Source: Streptomyces sp. NBC_00569 | Lineage (GTDB): Bacteria; Actinomycetota; Actinomycetes; Streptomycetales; Streptomycetaceae | Length of the DNA: 64,000 nt | Assembly: GCF_036345255.1 (NCBI RefSeq) | Contig: NZ_CP107783.1 | Span: forward strand, 9,045,001-9,109,000 | Direction of reading: 5' to 3' | Shown: piece by piece, positions 1 through 7,890 of the stretch | Layout: each line of letters begins with the position of its first letter | How positions within the stretch are numbered: position 1 is the first letter of the stretch | Translations under genes and position numbers: made by a program | Notes under the pieces: generated by a model | Told to the model about the DNA's origin: nothing | The model's input: the letters and a program-made list of their open reading frames with translations, nothing else | The model's database searches: none

Positions 1-949
1 TCTTCGACGACCGGGCCGCCTCGCTCAGCCGCGTACCGCCGCAGTCGGGGCAGGACGTGAACGTCATCGCCCGCTCCACGAAGGCGCGGATGTGCGGCTG
101 AAGCGAGTCGATGTCCTTGGACAGCATCGACTTCTGGATCTTCGGGATCAGACCCTCGTACGTCAGGTTGACGCCGTCGACCTTGATCTTGGTCGGCGCC
201 TTGTGGAGCAGGTCGTGCAGTTCCTTCTTGGTGAACTTGCGGATCGGCTTGTCCGGGTCGAAGAAGCCGCAGCCGCGGAAGATCCGGCCGTACCAGCCGT
301 CGACGCTGTAGCCGGGGACGGTGAGCGCGCCCTCGCTGAGTGACTTGCTGTCGTCGTACAGCGCCGTCAGGTCGAAGTCCGTGACCGAGCCCCGGCCCTC
401 GCAGCGCGGACACATGCCGCCGACGATGCTGAAGCTGCGTCGCTCCTTCACCTTCTCGCCGCCGCGCTCGACGGTGACCGCGCCCGCGCCGCTGATCGAG
501 GCGACGTTGAAGGAGAACGCCTTGGCCGAGCCGATGTGCGGCTTGCCGAGCCGGCTGAAGAGGATGCGCAGCATCGCGTTGGCGTCGGTGGCCGTGCCGA
601 CCGTGGAGCGGGCGTCGCCGCCCATCCGCTCCTGGCCGACGATGATCGCGGTCGTCAGACCGTCGAGCACGTCGACCTCGGGCCTGGCCAGCGTCGGCAT
701 GAAGCCCTGGACGAACGTGCTGTAGGTCTCGTTGATCATCCGCTGCGACTCCGCGGCGATCGTGCCGAAGACCAGCGAACTCTTGCCCGAGCCGGAGACA
801 CCGGTGAACACCGTCAGCCGGCGCTTCGGGAGCTCGACGCTGACGTCCTTGAGGTTGTTCACGCGCGCACCGTGCACGCGGATCAGGTCGTGGCTGTCGG
901 CAGCGTGCAGCGCAGGTGACTGCGCCTGCGTCCCCTCGGCCATGCTCAT
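1..949 (-). CDS. UvrA-like excinuclease ATPase (3' end outside window)
   Basis: The visible N-terminal part (about 315 residues) has the UvrA ABC-ATPase Walker A (GVSGSGKSS), a zinc-type CPRCEGRG motif and a second CPDCGGTRLSE motif, all hallmarks of UvrA proteins. UvrA binds damaged DNA in nucleotide excision repair. The divergent UvrA2/DrrC-type paralogues are instead linked to tolerance of DNA-binding drugs, and the short spacing before the first zinc motif fits that class better; that assignment is inferred. The start is ATGAGCATGGCC with GGAGA a few bases upstream. The C-terminal ATPase half lies beyond position 1. No partner gene is visible next to it. Confidence 0.85.
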   Translation of the reverse strand, partial: MSMAEGTQAQSPALHAADSHDLIRVHGARVNNLKDVSVELPKRRLTVFTGVSGSGKSSLVFGTIAAESQRMINETYSTFVQGFMPTLARPEVDVLDGLTTAIIVGQERMGGDARSTVGTATDANAMLRILFSRLGKPHIGSAKAFSFNVASISGAGAVTVERGGEKVKERRSFSIVGGMCPRCEGRGSVTDFDLTALYDDSKSLSEGALTVPGYSVDGWYGRIFRGCGFFDPDKPIRKFTKKELHDLLHKAPTKIKVDGVNLTYEGLIPKIQKSMLSKDIDSLQPHIRAFVERAMTFTSCPDCGGTRLSEAARSSK

Positions 950-1082
950 CGTGTCTCCATCTCTTGCGCGGGACCGCCCTCGCGGGCCCCGTCGGCGTCG
1001 CCCGGCTCGATCTAACCAGGTCCGAGCGGTCCGCCTGATGCTGTTTCTCTTCTGCCCGGGACCCGGTCGGCCGGGCCGTCCG

Positions 1083-1433
1083 TCAGCTGTCCTGGAGCAG
1101 CCCGAGGACGTTGCCGTCGGCGTCGGTGAAGGTGGCGACGAGGCGGCCGCCGCCGACGTCGTGCGCGGCCTCCTTCACGACGGCACCCGCGGCCGTGACC
1201 TCGGCGAGCTTCGCCTCGATGTCCGGCACGTGCCAGTAGGTCACCGGCGAGGTCATGCCCCCGCCACCGGGCACGAGCCCGATGTGCTGGCCCGCGACGT
1301 CGAAGCCGACGTAGTAGGGCGCGTCGGCCGTCGGCTCGGTGCCGAGCAGGGCGACGTACACCGCCTTGGCCTTCGCCAGGTCGGAGACGGGGTGCAGCAC
1401 GGTCTTGATCCCCTGGGTGGAAGAGGTGGTCAT
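1083..1433 (-). CDS. VOC (glyoxalase/bleomycin-resistance fold) protein
   Basis: A 116-residue single-domain vicinal-oxygen-chelate protein. It has the usual pattern: an N-terminal beta strand (KTVLHPVSDLAKAKAVYVALLG), a central YVGFDVAG strand and a C-terminal DADGNVLGLLQ strand. Family members bind a metal or a hydrophobic ligand and act as small dioxygenases, isomerases or drug-binding proteins; the substrate cannot be told from sequence. The start is the ATG at 1433 with AGGAG just upstream; a GTG two codons earlier is the alternative. It is transcribed alone. Confidence 0.85.
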   Translation of the reverse strand: MTTSSTQGIKTVLHPVSDLAKAKAVYVALLGTEPTADAPYYVGFDVAGQHIGLVPGGGGMTSPVTYWHVPDIEAKLAEVTAAGAVVKEAAHDVGGGRLVATFTDADGNVLGLLQDS

Positions 1434-1439
1434 GATCAC

Positions 1440-1764
1440 TCCTGAAGGTCGTGGGTGTGGTCGTCGTCCGGTTCGAGGACGGCGGGAGGGCTGCCCTGAG
1501 GGGCGCTGTCCACGGAGTTCAGGCTAGGCGGGGCCCATGACGGGCGCTTCTCCAAAACTGCTCACTTCGGGTGGTCCTCCGCCCCTCCGTGGAGTCGGGC
1601 GCGCGTTCGACTGTTCCGCGCGAAGGGTGGACCGTCGCCCGGCGACGACACCCTGGGGCCGCTCAGGCGTTGGGGTTGCCGTGAGGTCAGTGCAGTGACG
1701 GTTCTGCACGGACTGGGCACGGGCTACGGACGGCGGCGGCGACCGACGGACGAGGGGCAGGAAT
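1440..1764. other. Intergenic region between divergent VOC and ATPase genes
   Basis: About 325 bp lie between the two divergent starts. I see no convincing small gene, only GC-rich sequence that must hold both promoters. The ribosome binding site of the downstream ATPase gene is the AGGGG at about 1753-1757. Confidence 0.5.
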
Positions 1765-3858
1765 GTGCGGAGCATGGCGGACGTGTGGACACGCAAGGCC
1801 GGCGACAGCGCGCCGTCGGCGGAGAAGCGCGGACAGATGCCCGGTCCGCTGGTGGGCCGGGAGCGGGAGTCGCAGGACCTGTGCGCGCTCCTGGAGAACC
1901 ATCGACTGGTGACGGTGGCCGGCGAGGTCGGCGTGGGCAAGAGCCGGCTCGCGGCGGAGGCGGTCGCGGATGTCGCGGCGCACGGAGCGGGGCGGCGCGT
2001 GCTCGGCGTGGGCGAGGGGCGGCCGGTGGTCGGCGGCGTCGGCGCGCAGGGGGCCGGGCCGCGCATCGTCGTCGTCCGCTGGCCGGAGGGCGGGCGGGAC
2101 GCCGGGGCCGGCGCCGGGCCGGGCTCGCCCGCCTCGATGACCGCCGCCGTCATGGAGGCGGCGGCCGGGATCCGAGGGCGGCGGGGAGCGGCCGGTGTCG
2201 GTGCTCTCGCCGATCGCTTGCGCGCCGCTGACGTGCTGCTCTTCCTCGACGACGTCGATCCGGTCCATGCCGAGTGCGTGGGGCTGGTGCAGACACTGCT
2301 GGAGTTCGTGCCGTCGCTGCGCGTCCTGGTGACCGCGCGCCGGCCCCTCGGCCTGGGCGGCGAGGCCGTGCTGCGCCTGGCGCCGCTCGGCGCCGAGCCC
2401 GCGGACGGACACGGGACCGCGCCTGCCGTGGAGCTGTTCCTGGACCGTTTCCTCGACCGATGCCTGGAGCGGGCGGACGCCTCGTTCGACGCAGACGATT
2501 CGGACCTGAGCGCGGTGGCGGACATCTGCCGGTACGTGGGCGGCCTTCCGCTCGCGCTCGAGCTGGCCGCGGAGCAGGCCGCCAGAAGCAGCGTGGGGGA
2601 GGTCGCGGAACGGCTCAAGGAACACCAGTGCTGGCTGAGCGCACCGGACATGGAGGCTCCCCGGCATCGCTCGCTGCGGGACGCCGTCGCCGCGGCCTAC
2701 GTGCTGTGCGACCGCGATGAGCGGATCGTGTGGGCCCGCGCCAGCATCCTGGCCGGGGAATTCGACGAGTCGACGGCGGCGTTCGTCTGCGCCGGCGGCG
2801 GACTCGCCCAGGCCCGGGTGCCGGCCTGCCTGACCCGGCTCGCCGCGGTCGGCGTCCTGACTCCGGTACGCGACCCCGGCGGCATCCGCGAACCCCGCTA
2901 CCGCATGGCCCCCGCCGCCCACGACTTCGGCGGCGAACGGCTGCGTGAGGCAAGGGAGTTCGAGGTCGCCGCCGAACGCCGCGCGATCCACTTCCACCGT
3001 GTGGCCGCCCTCGCCGAGAACCTGTGGAGCCTCGGCAGTCAACCGCAGGCCGTACGACTCGTCCTGGACGAGGCCGAAGGGCTCAGGGCGATGCTGGAGT
3101 ACGCGCCCCGCCAGCCCGAACTCGCGGCGGCCGCCCTGGAGTCCGTACTGAACCTGTGGTTCTGGTGGGCGGTCTACGACGCCGCCGACGATGGGCGTCG
3201 CCATCTGCTGCGGCTGCTCCCGATGTGCCGCTCGGACACCCTCCTGATCGCGCGCGGCCTGTGCCTCTCGGCCTGGCTCACGGCGTACGGCGACCCGCAC
3301 GGGGCGAGCGAGCTGCTCCAGCACGCGTGGCCGGCCGCGGTCCTGGCCGGGGACGACGCGACCATCGGGCGGATCGCGCATGTCCAGGGCATGCTGGCGC
3401 TCCATGAGGGCGACCTGGAACGGGCCACCGAGCAGTTCCAGGAGGCGGCGAGCACGATCCCGCCGCACGTGTCCGGCGGTCTGCCGCCCGCGGTGAGCCT
3501 GGCCGCTCTCGCCGTGACGCAGGCGGAGCACACGCCGCGGGCGGCGCGGCTGAGCGCCCGCCGCGCCCTGAGCCAGCCCGGCATCCGCGGTGACGCCTGG
3601 GCCTGCCTCGTCGCCCGGTACGCCCAGGCGTTCGTCGACCACAGCGACGGCCGCACCGGCAGGGCCCGTCTGCGTGCGCACCGCGCGCTCGCCGCCCTGG
3701 ACAGCCGGCTGCCGGCACCGCACGGCTGCGCCGCGTTGCGGGATCTGATCACCGACATCGACCGGGGGAGCCGTAGCGGCCTGCCGGGGGCGACTGTGCC
3801 ACGGGGGCTCACGGGGATCGCGATCCCCGCGCAGGCCGGCAGCGGCATCCTGGGCTGA
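1765..3858 (+). CDS. STAND/NB-ARC-type ATPase, AfsR/LuxR-like regulator lacking a DNA-binding domain
   Basis: A 697-residue protein opening with GPLVGRERE, the typical start of signal-transduction ATPase modules. It has a P-loop (GEVGVGKS, residues 53-60), a Walker B (LLFLDDVD, 158-165) and a sensor-like VTARRPLGL. An alpha-helical, TPR-like C-terminal half follows (about 330-690). In Streptomyces such modules usually carry an N-terminal SARP or C-terminal LuxR DNA-binding domain; neither is present, so this may be a stand-alone switch or scaffold. The segment between P-loop and Walker B (about 75-130) is unusually rich in Gly, Arg and Ala. The start is GTG 1765, 7 bases after AGGGG; the ATG at 1774 is the alternative. 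Confidence 0.75.
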   Translation: MRSMADVWTRKAGDSAPSAEKRGQMPGPLVGRERESQDLCALLENHRLVTVAGEVGVGKSRLAAEAVADVAAHGAGRRVLGVGEGRPVVGGVGAQGAGPRIVVVRWPEGGRDAGAGAGPGSPASMTAAVMEAAAGIRGRRGAAGVGALADRLRAADVLLFLDDVDPVHAECVGLVQTLLEFVPSLRVLVTARRPLGLGGEAVLRLAPLGAEPADGHGTAPAVELFLDRFLDRCLERADASFDADDSDLSAVADICRYVGGLPLALELAAEQAARSSVGEVAERLKEHQCWLSAPDMEAPRHRSLRDAVAAAYVLCDRDERIVWARASILAGEFDESTAAFVCAGGGLAQARVPACLTRLAAVGVLTPVRDPGGIREPRYRMAPAAHDFGGERLREAREFEVAAERRAIHFHRVAALAENLWSLGSQPQAVRLVLDEAEGLRAMLEYAPRQPELAAAALESVLNLWFWWAVYDAADDGRRHLLRLLPMCRSDTLLIARGLCLSAWLTAYGDPHGASELLQHAWPAAVLAGDDATIGRIAHVQGMLALHEGDLERATEQFQEAASTIPPHVSGGLPPAVSLAALAVTQAEHTPRAARLSARRALSQPGIRGDAWACLVARYAQAFVDHSDGRTGRARLRAHRALAALDSRLPAPHGCAALRDLITDIDRGSRSGLPGATVPRGLTGIAIPAQAGSGILG

Positions 3859-3875
3859 GCGGTCGCGAGAGTGCC

Positions 3876-4373
3876 TCAGGCCCTCGGCGCCCCGGGCACG
3901 CGGCGCCTGCCGCCGTTGCGCTCCTGCCACAGCCGGTACACGTCGACGGCGCTGTCCCGCGGCTCGTGGCGCATGGGCAGGCGCCGCTCGGTGTAGTCCT
4001 TGGCGAACTCGCCGTAGAAGGAATCGAGTTCGAAGTACTTGCGGTCGTCGACGTAGTGCGGCTCGTACGCGTCGCGGGTGGTGAGGAAGACGACCTCGTC
4101 GGGGGAGCAGTAGTACAGCGAACCCAGGCACATCGGGCAGGGGTGGGCGAGTACGTAGATGGTGGCGCCGACCAGGTGCTCGGTGCCGAGCTTGCGGCAG
4201 GCGTCGCGGACGGCGAGGATTTCCGCGTGCGCGGTGGGGTCGGAGGTCTGGGCGACCCTGTTGGGGCTCTCGGCGAGGATCTCGCCGTCCTTGACGATGA
4301 CGGTGGCGAAGGGGCGTCCGCCCTCTTCGACGTTCCGGCGGGCGAGGTCGATGGTGCGCTGGGCGAAGTCCAT
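3876..4373 (-). CDS. Nucleoside/guanine deaminase of the cytidine deaminase family
   Basis: A 165-residue zinc deaminase with the full catalytic signature: HAE (zinc ligand plus proton-shuttling Glu) and PCPMC (two Cys ligands). Length and the VIVKDGEIL and DPTAHAEILAVR segments match the GuaD/TadA-like nucleobase deaminases, so guanine or another nucleobase is the likely substrate. It lies 71 bp downstream of cyanase in the same orientation and may share that transcript. A nitrogen-scavenging role alongside cyanate breakdown would make sense but is inference. Confidence 0.88.
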   Translation of the reverse strand: MDFAQRTIDLARRNVEEGGRPFATVIVKDGEILAESPNRVAQTSDPTAHAEILAVRDACRKLGTEHLVGATIYVLAHPCPMCLGSLYYCSPDEVVFLTTRDAYEPHYVDDRKYFELDSFYGEFAKDYTERRLPMRHEPRDSAVDVYRLWQERNGGRRRVPGAPRA

Positions 4374-4444
4374 GGGGGTCCTCCGGGGAATTGCGTGACC
4401 GGCTGTGGTGCGTGACCGGCTGTGATGTCTGGCCTGACGGAGGA

Positions 4445-4915
4445 TCAGAAAGGCTTCGTCGGCAGGTACTTGCCGTCGAGGGTGATGACGGCGCGCTCGC
4501 CGCCCTCGGGGTCGGCGACCTTCTTCACGTCGAGCTTGAAGTTGATCGCGCTGATGATGCCGTCGCCGAACTGCTCGTGGACGAGGGCCTTGAGGGTGGT
4601 GCCGTAGACCTGGAGCATCTCGTAGAAGCGGTAGATGGTCGGGTCGGTCGGAATGCCGCCGGGGATCGAACCGCGCGTCGGGATCGTCTGGAGCAGCAGG
4701 GCGGCGTCCTCGTCGAGACCGAGGAGTTCCGCGACGGCCTCGGCGGACGTCTGCGGAAGGGCGTGCTGGCCGAGCACGGCCGCGGTGACGAAGGCCGGCG
4801 ACAGCCCGGCGACGTCGGCGATCTGCTGCCAGGTCAGGTCCTTGCGGGTCTTGGCGTCGACGGCGGCGACGGCGAGGGTCTCGCGGGCGGTGGGGTCGAA
4901 CTGGGCGTGCGGCAT
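4445..4915 (-). CDS. cynS: Cyanate hydratase (cyanase)
   Basis: A 156-residue protein, the same length as E. coli cyanase. It catalyses bicarbonate-dependent breakdown of cyanate to ammonia and carbon dioxide in the cytoplasm. The N-terminal helix-turn-helix-like domain ([19 protein letters not shown]) is followed by the conserved catalytic region: [11 protein letters not shown] (family Arg), [11 protein letters not shown] (catalytic Ser) and the Glu in [16 protein letters not shown] precedes the ATG at 4915. A beta-carbonic anhydrase gene lies 49 bp upstream in the same direction, the classic cyn arrangement. Confidence 0.96.
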   Translation of the reverse strand: MPHAQFDPTARETLAVAAVDAKTRKDLTWQQIADVAGLSPAFVTAAVLGQHALPQTSAEAVAELLGLDEDAALLLQTIPTRGSIPGGIPTDPTIYRFYEMLQVYGTTLKALVHEQFGDGIISAINFKLDVKKVADPEGGERAVITLDGKYLPTKPF

Positions 4916-4964
4916 GAAGAGTTCCTCTTTCAGGATCGGTGTTTCTCGGTTCTGGGCGGTGCGG

Positions 4965-5564
4965 TCAGGCCGCGATCGCGGCGGCGTCGACCGGATGGAC
5001 TGCTCCGGTGGCGATGTCGAACACCCAGCCGTGCAGCGTGAGCGTCCCTTCGGCCAGAGCGCGGGCCACACAGGGGTGGGTGGCCAGGTTCTGCAGTTGC
5101 GCGGACACGTTCGCCCGCACCAGGGCGGCCACCCTGCCGGGACCCGGCGCTTCCGGGACCGCGGCGGCCCGGGCCAGCGCGGCGTCCGCGTGCCGCAGCC
5201 AGCCGGAGACGACCGGCGCGGCGCTGAGGTCGTGCCCCTCGGCCAGCGCGGTCATCGCCCCGCAGGCGGAGTGACCGCACACGACGATGTCGCTCACGTT
5301 CAGCACGGCGACGGCGTACTCGATGCTCGCCGCGACGCCGTCGGGGTCCGAGGCGTAGGCCGGGACCAGGTTGCCCGCGGTGCGGACGACGAACAGCTCG
5401 CCGGGTTCGCTCTGTGTGATCAGTTCGGGGACCACGCGGGCGTCCGAGCAGCCGATGAAGAGCGTCGTCGGGCGGTGGGTCGTGGCCAGGTGGGCGAAGA
5501 GCCCCGCCTTCGCGGGAAAGACGTCGCGGCGAAAGCGTGCGAGACCGTCCGAGAGATCATGCAT
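4965..5564 (-). CDS. cynT: Beta-class carbonic anhydrase
   Basis: A 199-residue beta-carbonic anhydrase. It has the zinc-site and active-site motifs CSDAR and HSACGAM (Cys, Asp-Arg dyad, His, Cys) in correct order and spacing. It interconverts carbon dioxide and bicarbonate. Because cyanase consumes bicarbonate, carbonic anhydrase keeps the substrate available; the gene order carbonic anhydrase then cyanase under a divergent LysR gene matches the E. coli cynT-cynS/cynR layout. The symbol rests on this context. Confidence 0.92.
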   Translation of the reverse strand: MHDLSDGLARFRRDVFPAKAGLFAHLATTHRPTTLFIGCSDARVVPELITQSEPGELFVVRTAGNLVPAYASDPDGVAASIEYAVAVLNVSDIVVCGHSACGAMTALAEGHDLSAAPVVSGWLRHADAALARAAAVPEAPGPGRVAALVRANVSAQLQNLATHPCVARALAEGTLTLHGWVFDIATGAVHPVDAAAIAA

Positions 5565-5660
5565 GGGTCACTCCCTTCGATGACTGCCGGCCCGTCGGGC
5601 TGACGAGATCCACCATGCATGACCAGCGGCTATAGCGTCCAAGACGCAACGGCCATGACT

Positions 5661-5679
5661 CCTATCGATGACATCTATG
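5661..5679. promoter_or_regulatory. Candidate CynR (LysR) operator
   Basis: CCTATCGATG-A-CATCTATGG type dyad symmetry centred on GATGACATC, with 7 of 9 arm positions pairing. It sits about 20 bp before the LysR start and about 100 bp upstream of carbonic anhydrase, the usual place for a LysR regulator to repress itself and activate the divergent operon. Confidence 0.5.
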
Positions 5680-5699
5680 GCTTGGTCTACAGTCGGATC

Positions 5700-6608
5700 A
5701 TGGGCCCCGAACTTCGTCATCTCCGCTATCTGATCGCGGTGACCGAGCACGGCAACTTCACGCGTGCGGCCGAGGAGCTGCACATCTCCCAGCCGACGCT
5801 GTCGCAGCAGATCAAACAGATGGAGCGCGTCGTCGGCGCCCAGCTGCTGGACCGCAGCGGCCGCACGGTGCGCCCCACCGACGCCGGCGAGGCCTACGTG
5901 TACTACGCGAAGCGCGTACTCAGGGACCTGGCGGCCGCCGACCGCGCCGTGCTCGACGTCGCGGACCTCTCGCGGGGCCATCTCCGGCTCGCCGTGACGC
6001 CCACGTTCACCGTCTACCTCGTCGGCCCGCTCGTGGACACGCTCCGCGGCCGCCACCCCGGAATCACGGTCGACGTAAAGGAAATGACGCAGGATCACAT
6101 CGAGGCCGGCCTGCTCGCCGACGAACTCGACCTCGGGATCGCCTTCGAGGGGGCGCAACAGGCGGGTATCGCCGCCGCGGCGCTGTTCACCGAACACCTG
6201 AGCCTCGTCGTGAGCGCCGACGGCGATGAGGTCCGGGGTGACCGGCCGCTGCCCGTACGCGCGCTCGCCGACCGTCAACTCGCCTTGCTCAGTGGAGATT
6301 TCGCGACCCGGGGTCACATCGACGACTATCTCGCGGCGCATCGCGTCGATCCGACGGTCGCCGTCGAGGCCAACAGCATCCTGGCGCTCACCGAGATCGT
6401 GCGCCGCTCGTCACTGCTGGCCACCGTGCTCCCCGATGCCATCGCCGACGATCACCCGCATCTTCGGCCCGTCCCTCTCGACCCGCCGCTGCCCACCCGC
6501 ACCGCCGTGCTCCTGCGCAGGGAGAGCGCCTACGAGAGTGCGGCCGCGCGCGCGTTCGCCCGCCTCGCGCAGGGCCTGGTCAGGGACCGCGGCTACCGGC
6601 AGGCCTGA
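5700..6608 (+). CDS. cynR: LysR-family regulator of the cyanate genes (CynR-like)
   Basis: A 302-residue LysR protein. The N-terminal winged helix-turn-helix (MGPELRHLRYLIAVTEHGNFTRAAEELHISQPTLSQQI, residues 1-38) is followed by a periplasmic-binding-protein-like effector domain from about residue 90. It lies divergent to the carbonic anhydrase-cyanase operon, so activation in response to cyanate is the natural inference. The ATG at 5700 was chosen because it opens the conserved LysR N-terminus; the open frame extends further upstream without homology. Confidence 0.88.
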   Translation: MGPELRHLRYLIAVTEHGNFTRAAEELHISQPTLSQQIKQMERVVGAQLLDRSGRTVRPTDAGEAYVYYAKRVLRDLAAADRAVLDVADLSRGHLRLAVTPTFTVYLVGPLVDTLRGRHPGITVDVKEMTQDHIEAGLLADELDLGIAFEGAQQAGIAAAALFTEHLSLVVSADGDEVRGDRPLPVRALADRQLALLSGDFATRGHIDDYLAAHRVDPTVAVEANSILALTEIVRRSSLLATVLPDAIADDHPHLRPVPLDPPLPTRTAVLLRRESAYESAAARAFARLAQGLVRDRGYRQA

Positions 6609-6956
6609 CCGCACGGAGCGTCGGCGGAGGCGTGACAGGGTCTGCCGCACGTTACTTACCGAGGGGTAGGCCAACGCGCCCCCCTTGTTATACGGTCCGT
6701 CTAACAAGCGGGCGGGTGGCCTCTGCGGAGCCTCCGTCCACCTGTGCTGACCTGGTGCCTTCGCGCAGCCCGCGGAGTCGGCAGGCGGTGCCCCGCCGGC
6801 GGGCCGCGACGGGGCGACGGTCCGTGGCCCCGTGCGTGTGCCCGCACGGTGGCCTCCGCGATCAGCCCCGCGTACCGCCGGGCGCACTCACGGACGGCGA
6901 CGGACGCAGCAGCGCAACGACAGGGAACGCACACGTCTGATCCAAGGAGCCGCAGC
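6609..6956. other. Upstream region of the di-iron oxygenase operon
   Basis: A 348-bp non-coding stretch. It contains a TACC-GAGG-GGTA dyad at 6657-6668 and the long palindrome at 6684-6708, then about 240 bp of GC-rich leader before the oxygenase ribosome binding site (AAGGAGC, 6944-6950). I see no small gene that I trust. Confidence 0.5.
6684..6708. promoter_or_regulatory. 25-bp near-perfect palindromic operator
   Basis: CTTGTTA at 6684-6690 and TAACAAG at 6702-6708 flank an inner ACGG-T-CCGT dyad; 11 of 12 base pairs match around the central T. Size and symmetry are those of a TetR-family operator. No TetR gene is adjacent, so the cognate regulator is either the TetR gene at 11.1 kb or lies outside the window. 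Confidence 0.65.
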
Positions 6957-7871
6957 ATGGCAAGCAGCACTGTTCGGCCGGAATCGCACGCACTCCCCGA
7001 CGAGCGCGGTGTCTCGCAGCGACTGCTGGAGTCGGCCGCCGTGCTGGCGTACGACCCGGCGACCGAGGTGGACTGGGAGACGCCGCTGGACAGGGACTTC
7101 CACGGCGCCAGCCCGGAGTGGAGCACGCTCTACGGCACCGCGTACTGGGCGGAACTGACCGAGGGCCAGCGCAAGGAGCTGACCCGGCAGGAAGCCGCGT
7201 CGGTGGCCAGCACCGGCATCTGGTTCGAGATGATCCTTCAGCAGATGGTGCTGCGGGACATGTACGCCAAGGACCCGACCAAGGCCGACTTCCAGTGGGC
7301 GCTCACCGAGGTCGCCGAGGAGTGCCGCCACTCGATCATGTTCGCCCGTGGCGCCGAGAAGCTGGGGGCACCGGCCTACCGGCCGCACCGGTTCGTCATC
7401 GAACTGGGCCGCGTCTTCAAGACACTCGCCTTCGGCGAGGCGGCGTACGCCGCGATCCTGGTGGCCGAGGAAGTCCTCGACGTCATGCAGCGCGACTGGA
7501 TGCGCGACGAGCGGGTCGTGCCGTTCGTCCGCACGATCAACAACATCCATGTCGTCGAGGAGTCGCGGCACATGAAGTTCGCCCGCGACCAGACGCGCAG
7601 GCGTCTCGCGGGTGCGGGCCGGATCCGCCGGCACATCAACGCCTTCGTGGTCGCGACCGCGTCCTACTTCATCGTGACGAGCATGGTCCGCAAGCAGGTC
7701 TACGAGAGCGCCGGGCTGGACGTGCGGCGCGCCGTGGCCGAGGCCGGGGCCAACGAGCACCACAAGTCCATGATGCGCGCGAGCTGCTCGGGCCTCATGG
7801 AGTTCCTGGCCTCCGCACGGCTGCTCACCAAGCCGGCGCTGGCGTTCTACAAGCGTGCCAACCTCATCTGA
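6957..7871 (+). CDS. AurF-like di-iron oxygenase (p-aminobenzoate N-oxygenase family)
   Basis: A 304-residue all-helical protein with the carboxylate/His ligand sets of the AurF family. It shows EVAEECRHSIMF (ExxH-type), a central VAEEVLDVMQRD and IHVVEESRHMKF (ExxH). Characterised relatives such as AurF and CmlI use two irons and dioxygen to oxidise aryl amines to nitro groups; other members modify unknown substrates. It starts 7 bases after AAGGAG and is followed 19 bp later by a ferredoxin-fused flavoprotein reductase, very probably its electron donor. The palindrome at 6684-6708 probably controls both. Confidence 0.85.
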   Translation: MASSTVRPESHALPDERGVSQRLLESAAVLAYDPATEVDWETPLDRDFHGASPEWSTLYGTAYWAELTEGQRKELTRQEAASVASTGIWFEMILQQMVLRDMYAKDPTKADFQWALTEVAEECRHSIMFARGAEKLGAPAYRPHRFVIELGRVFKTLAFGEAAYAAILVAEEVLDVMQRDWMRDERVVPFVRTINNIHVVEESRHMKFARDQTRRRLAGAGRIRRHINAFVVATASYFIVTSMVRKQVYESAGLDVRRAVAEAGANEHHKSMMRASCSGLMEFLASARLLTKPALAFYKRANLI

Positions 7872-7890
7872 GCCGACGTGAGTTGACGAC

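Noticed and set aside
1687..4131. An 814-codon minus-strand open frame
   Set aside because: It overlaps the STAND ATPase and the deaminase genes, has Arg/Pro/Gly-rich composition and no domain; it is a shadow of high-GC coding sequence.
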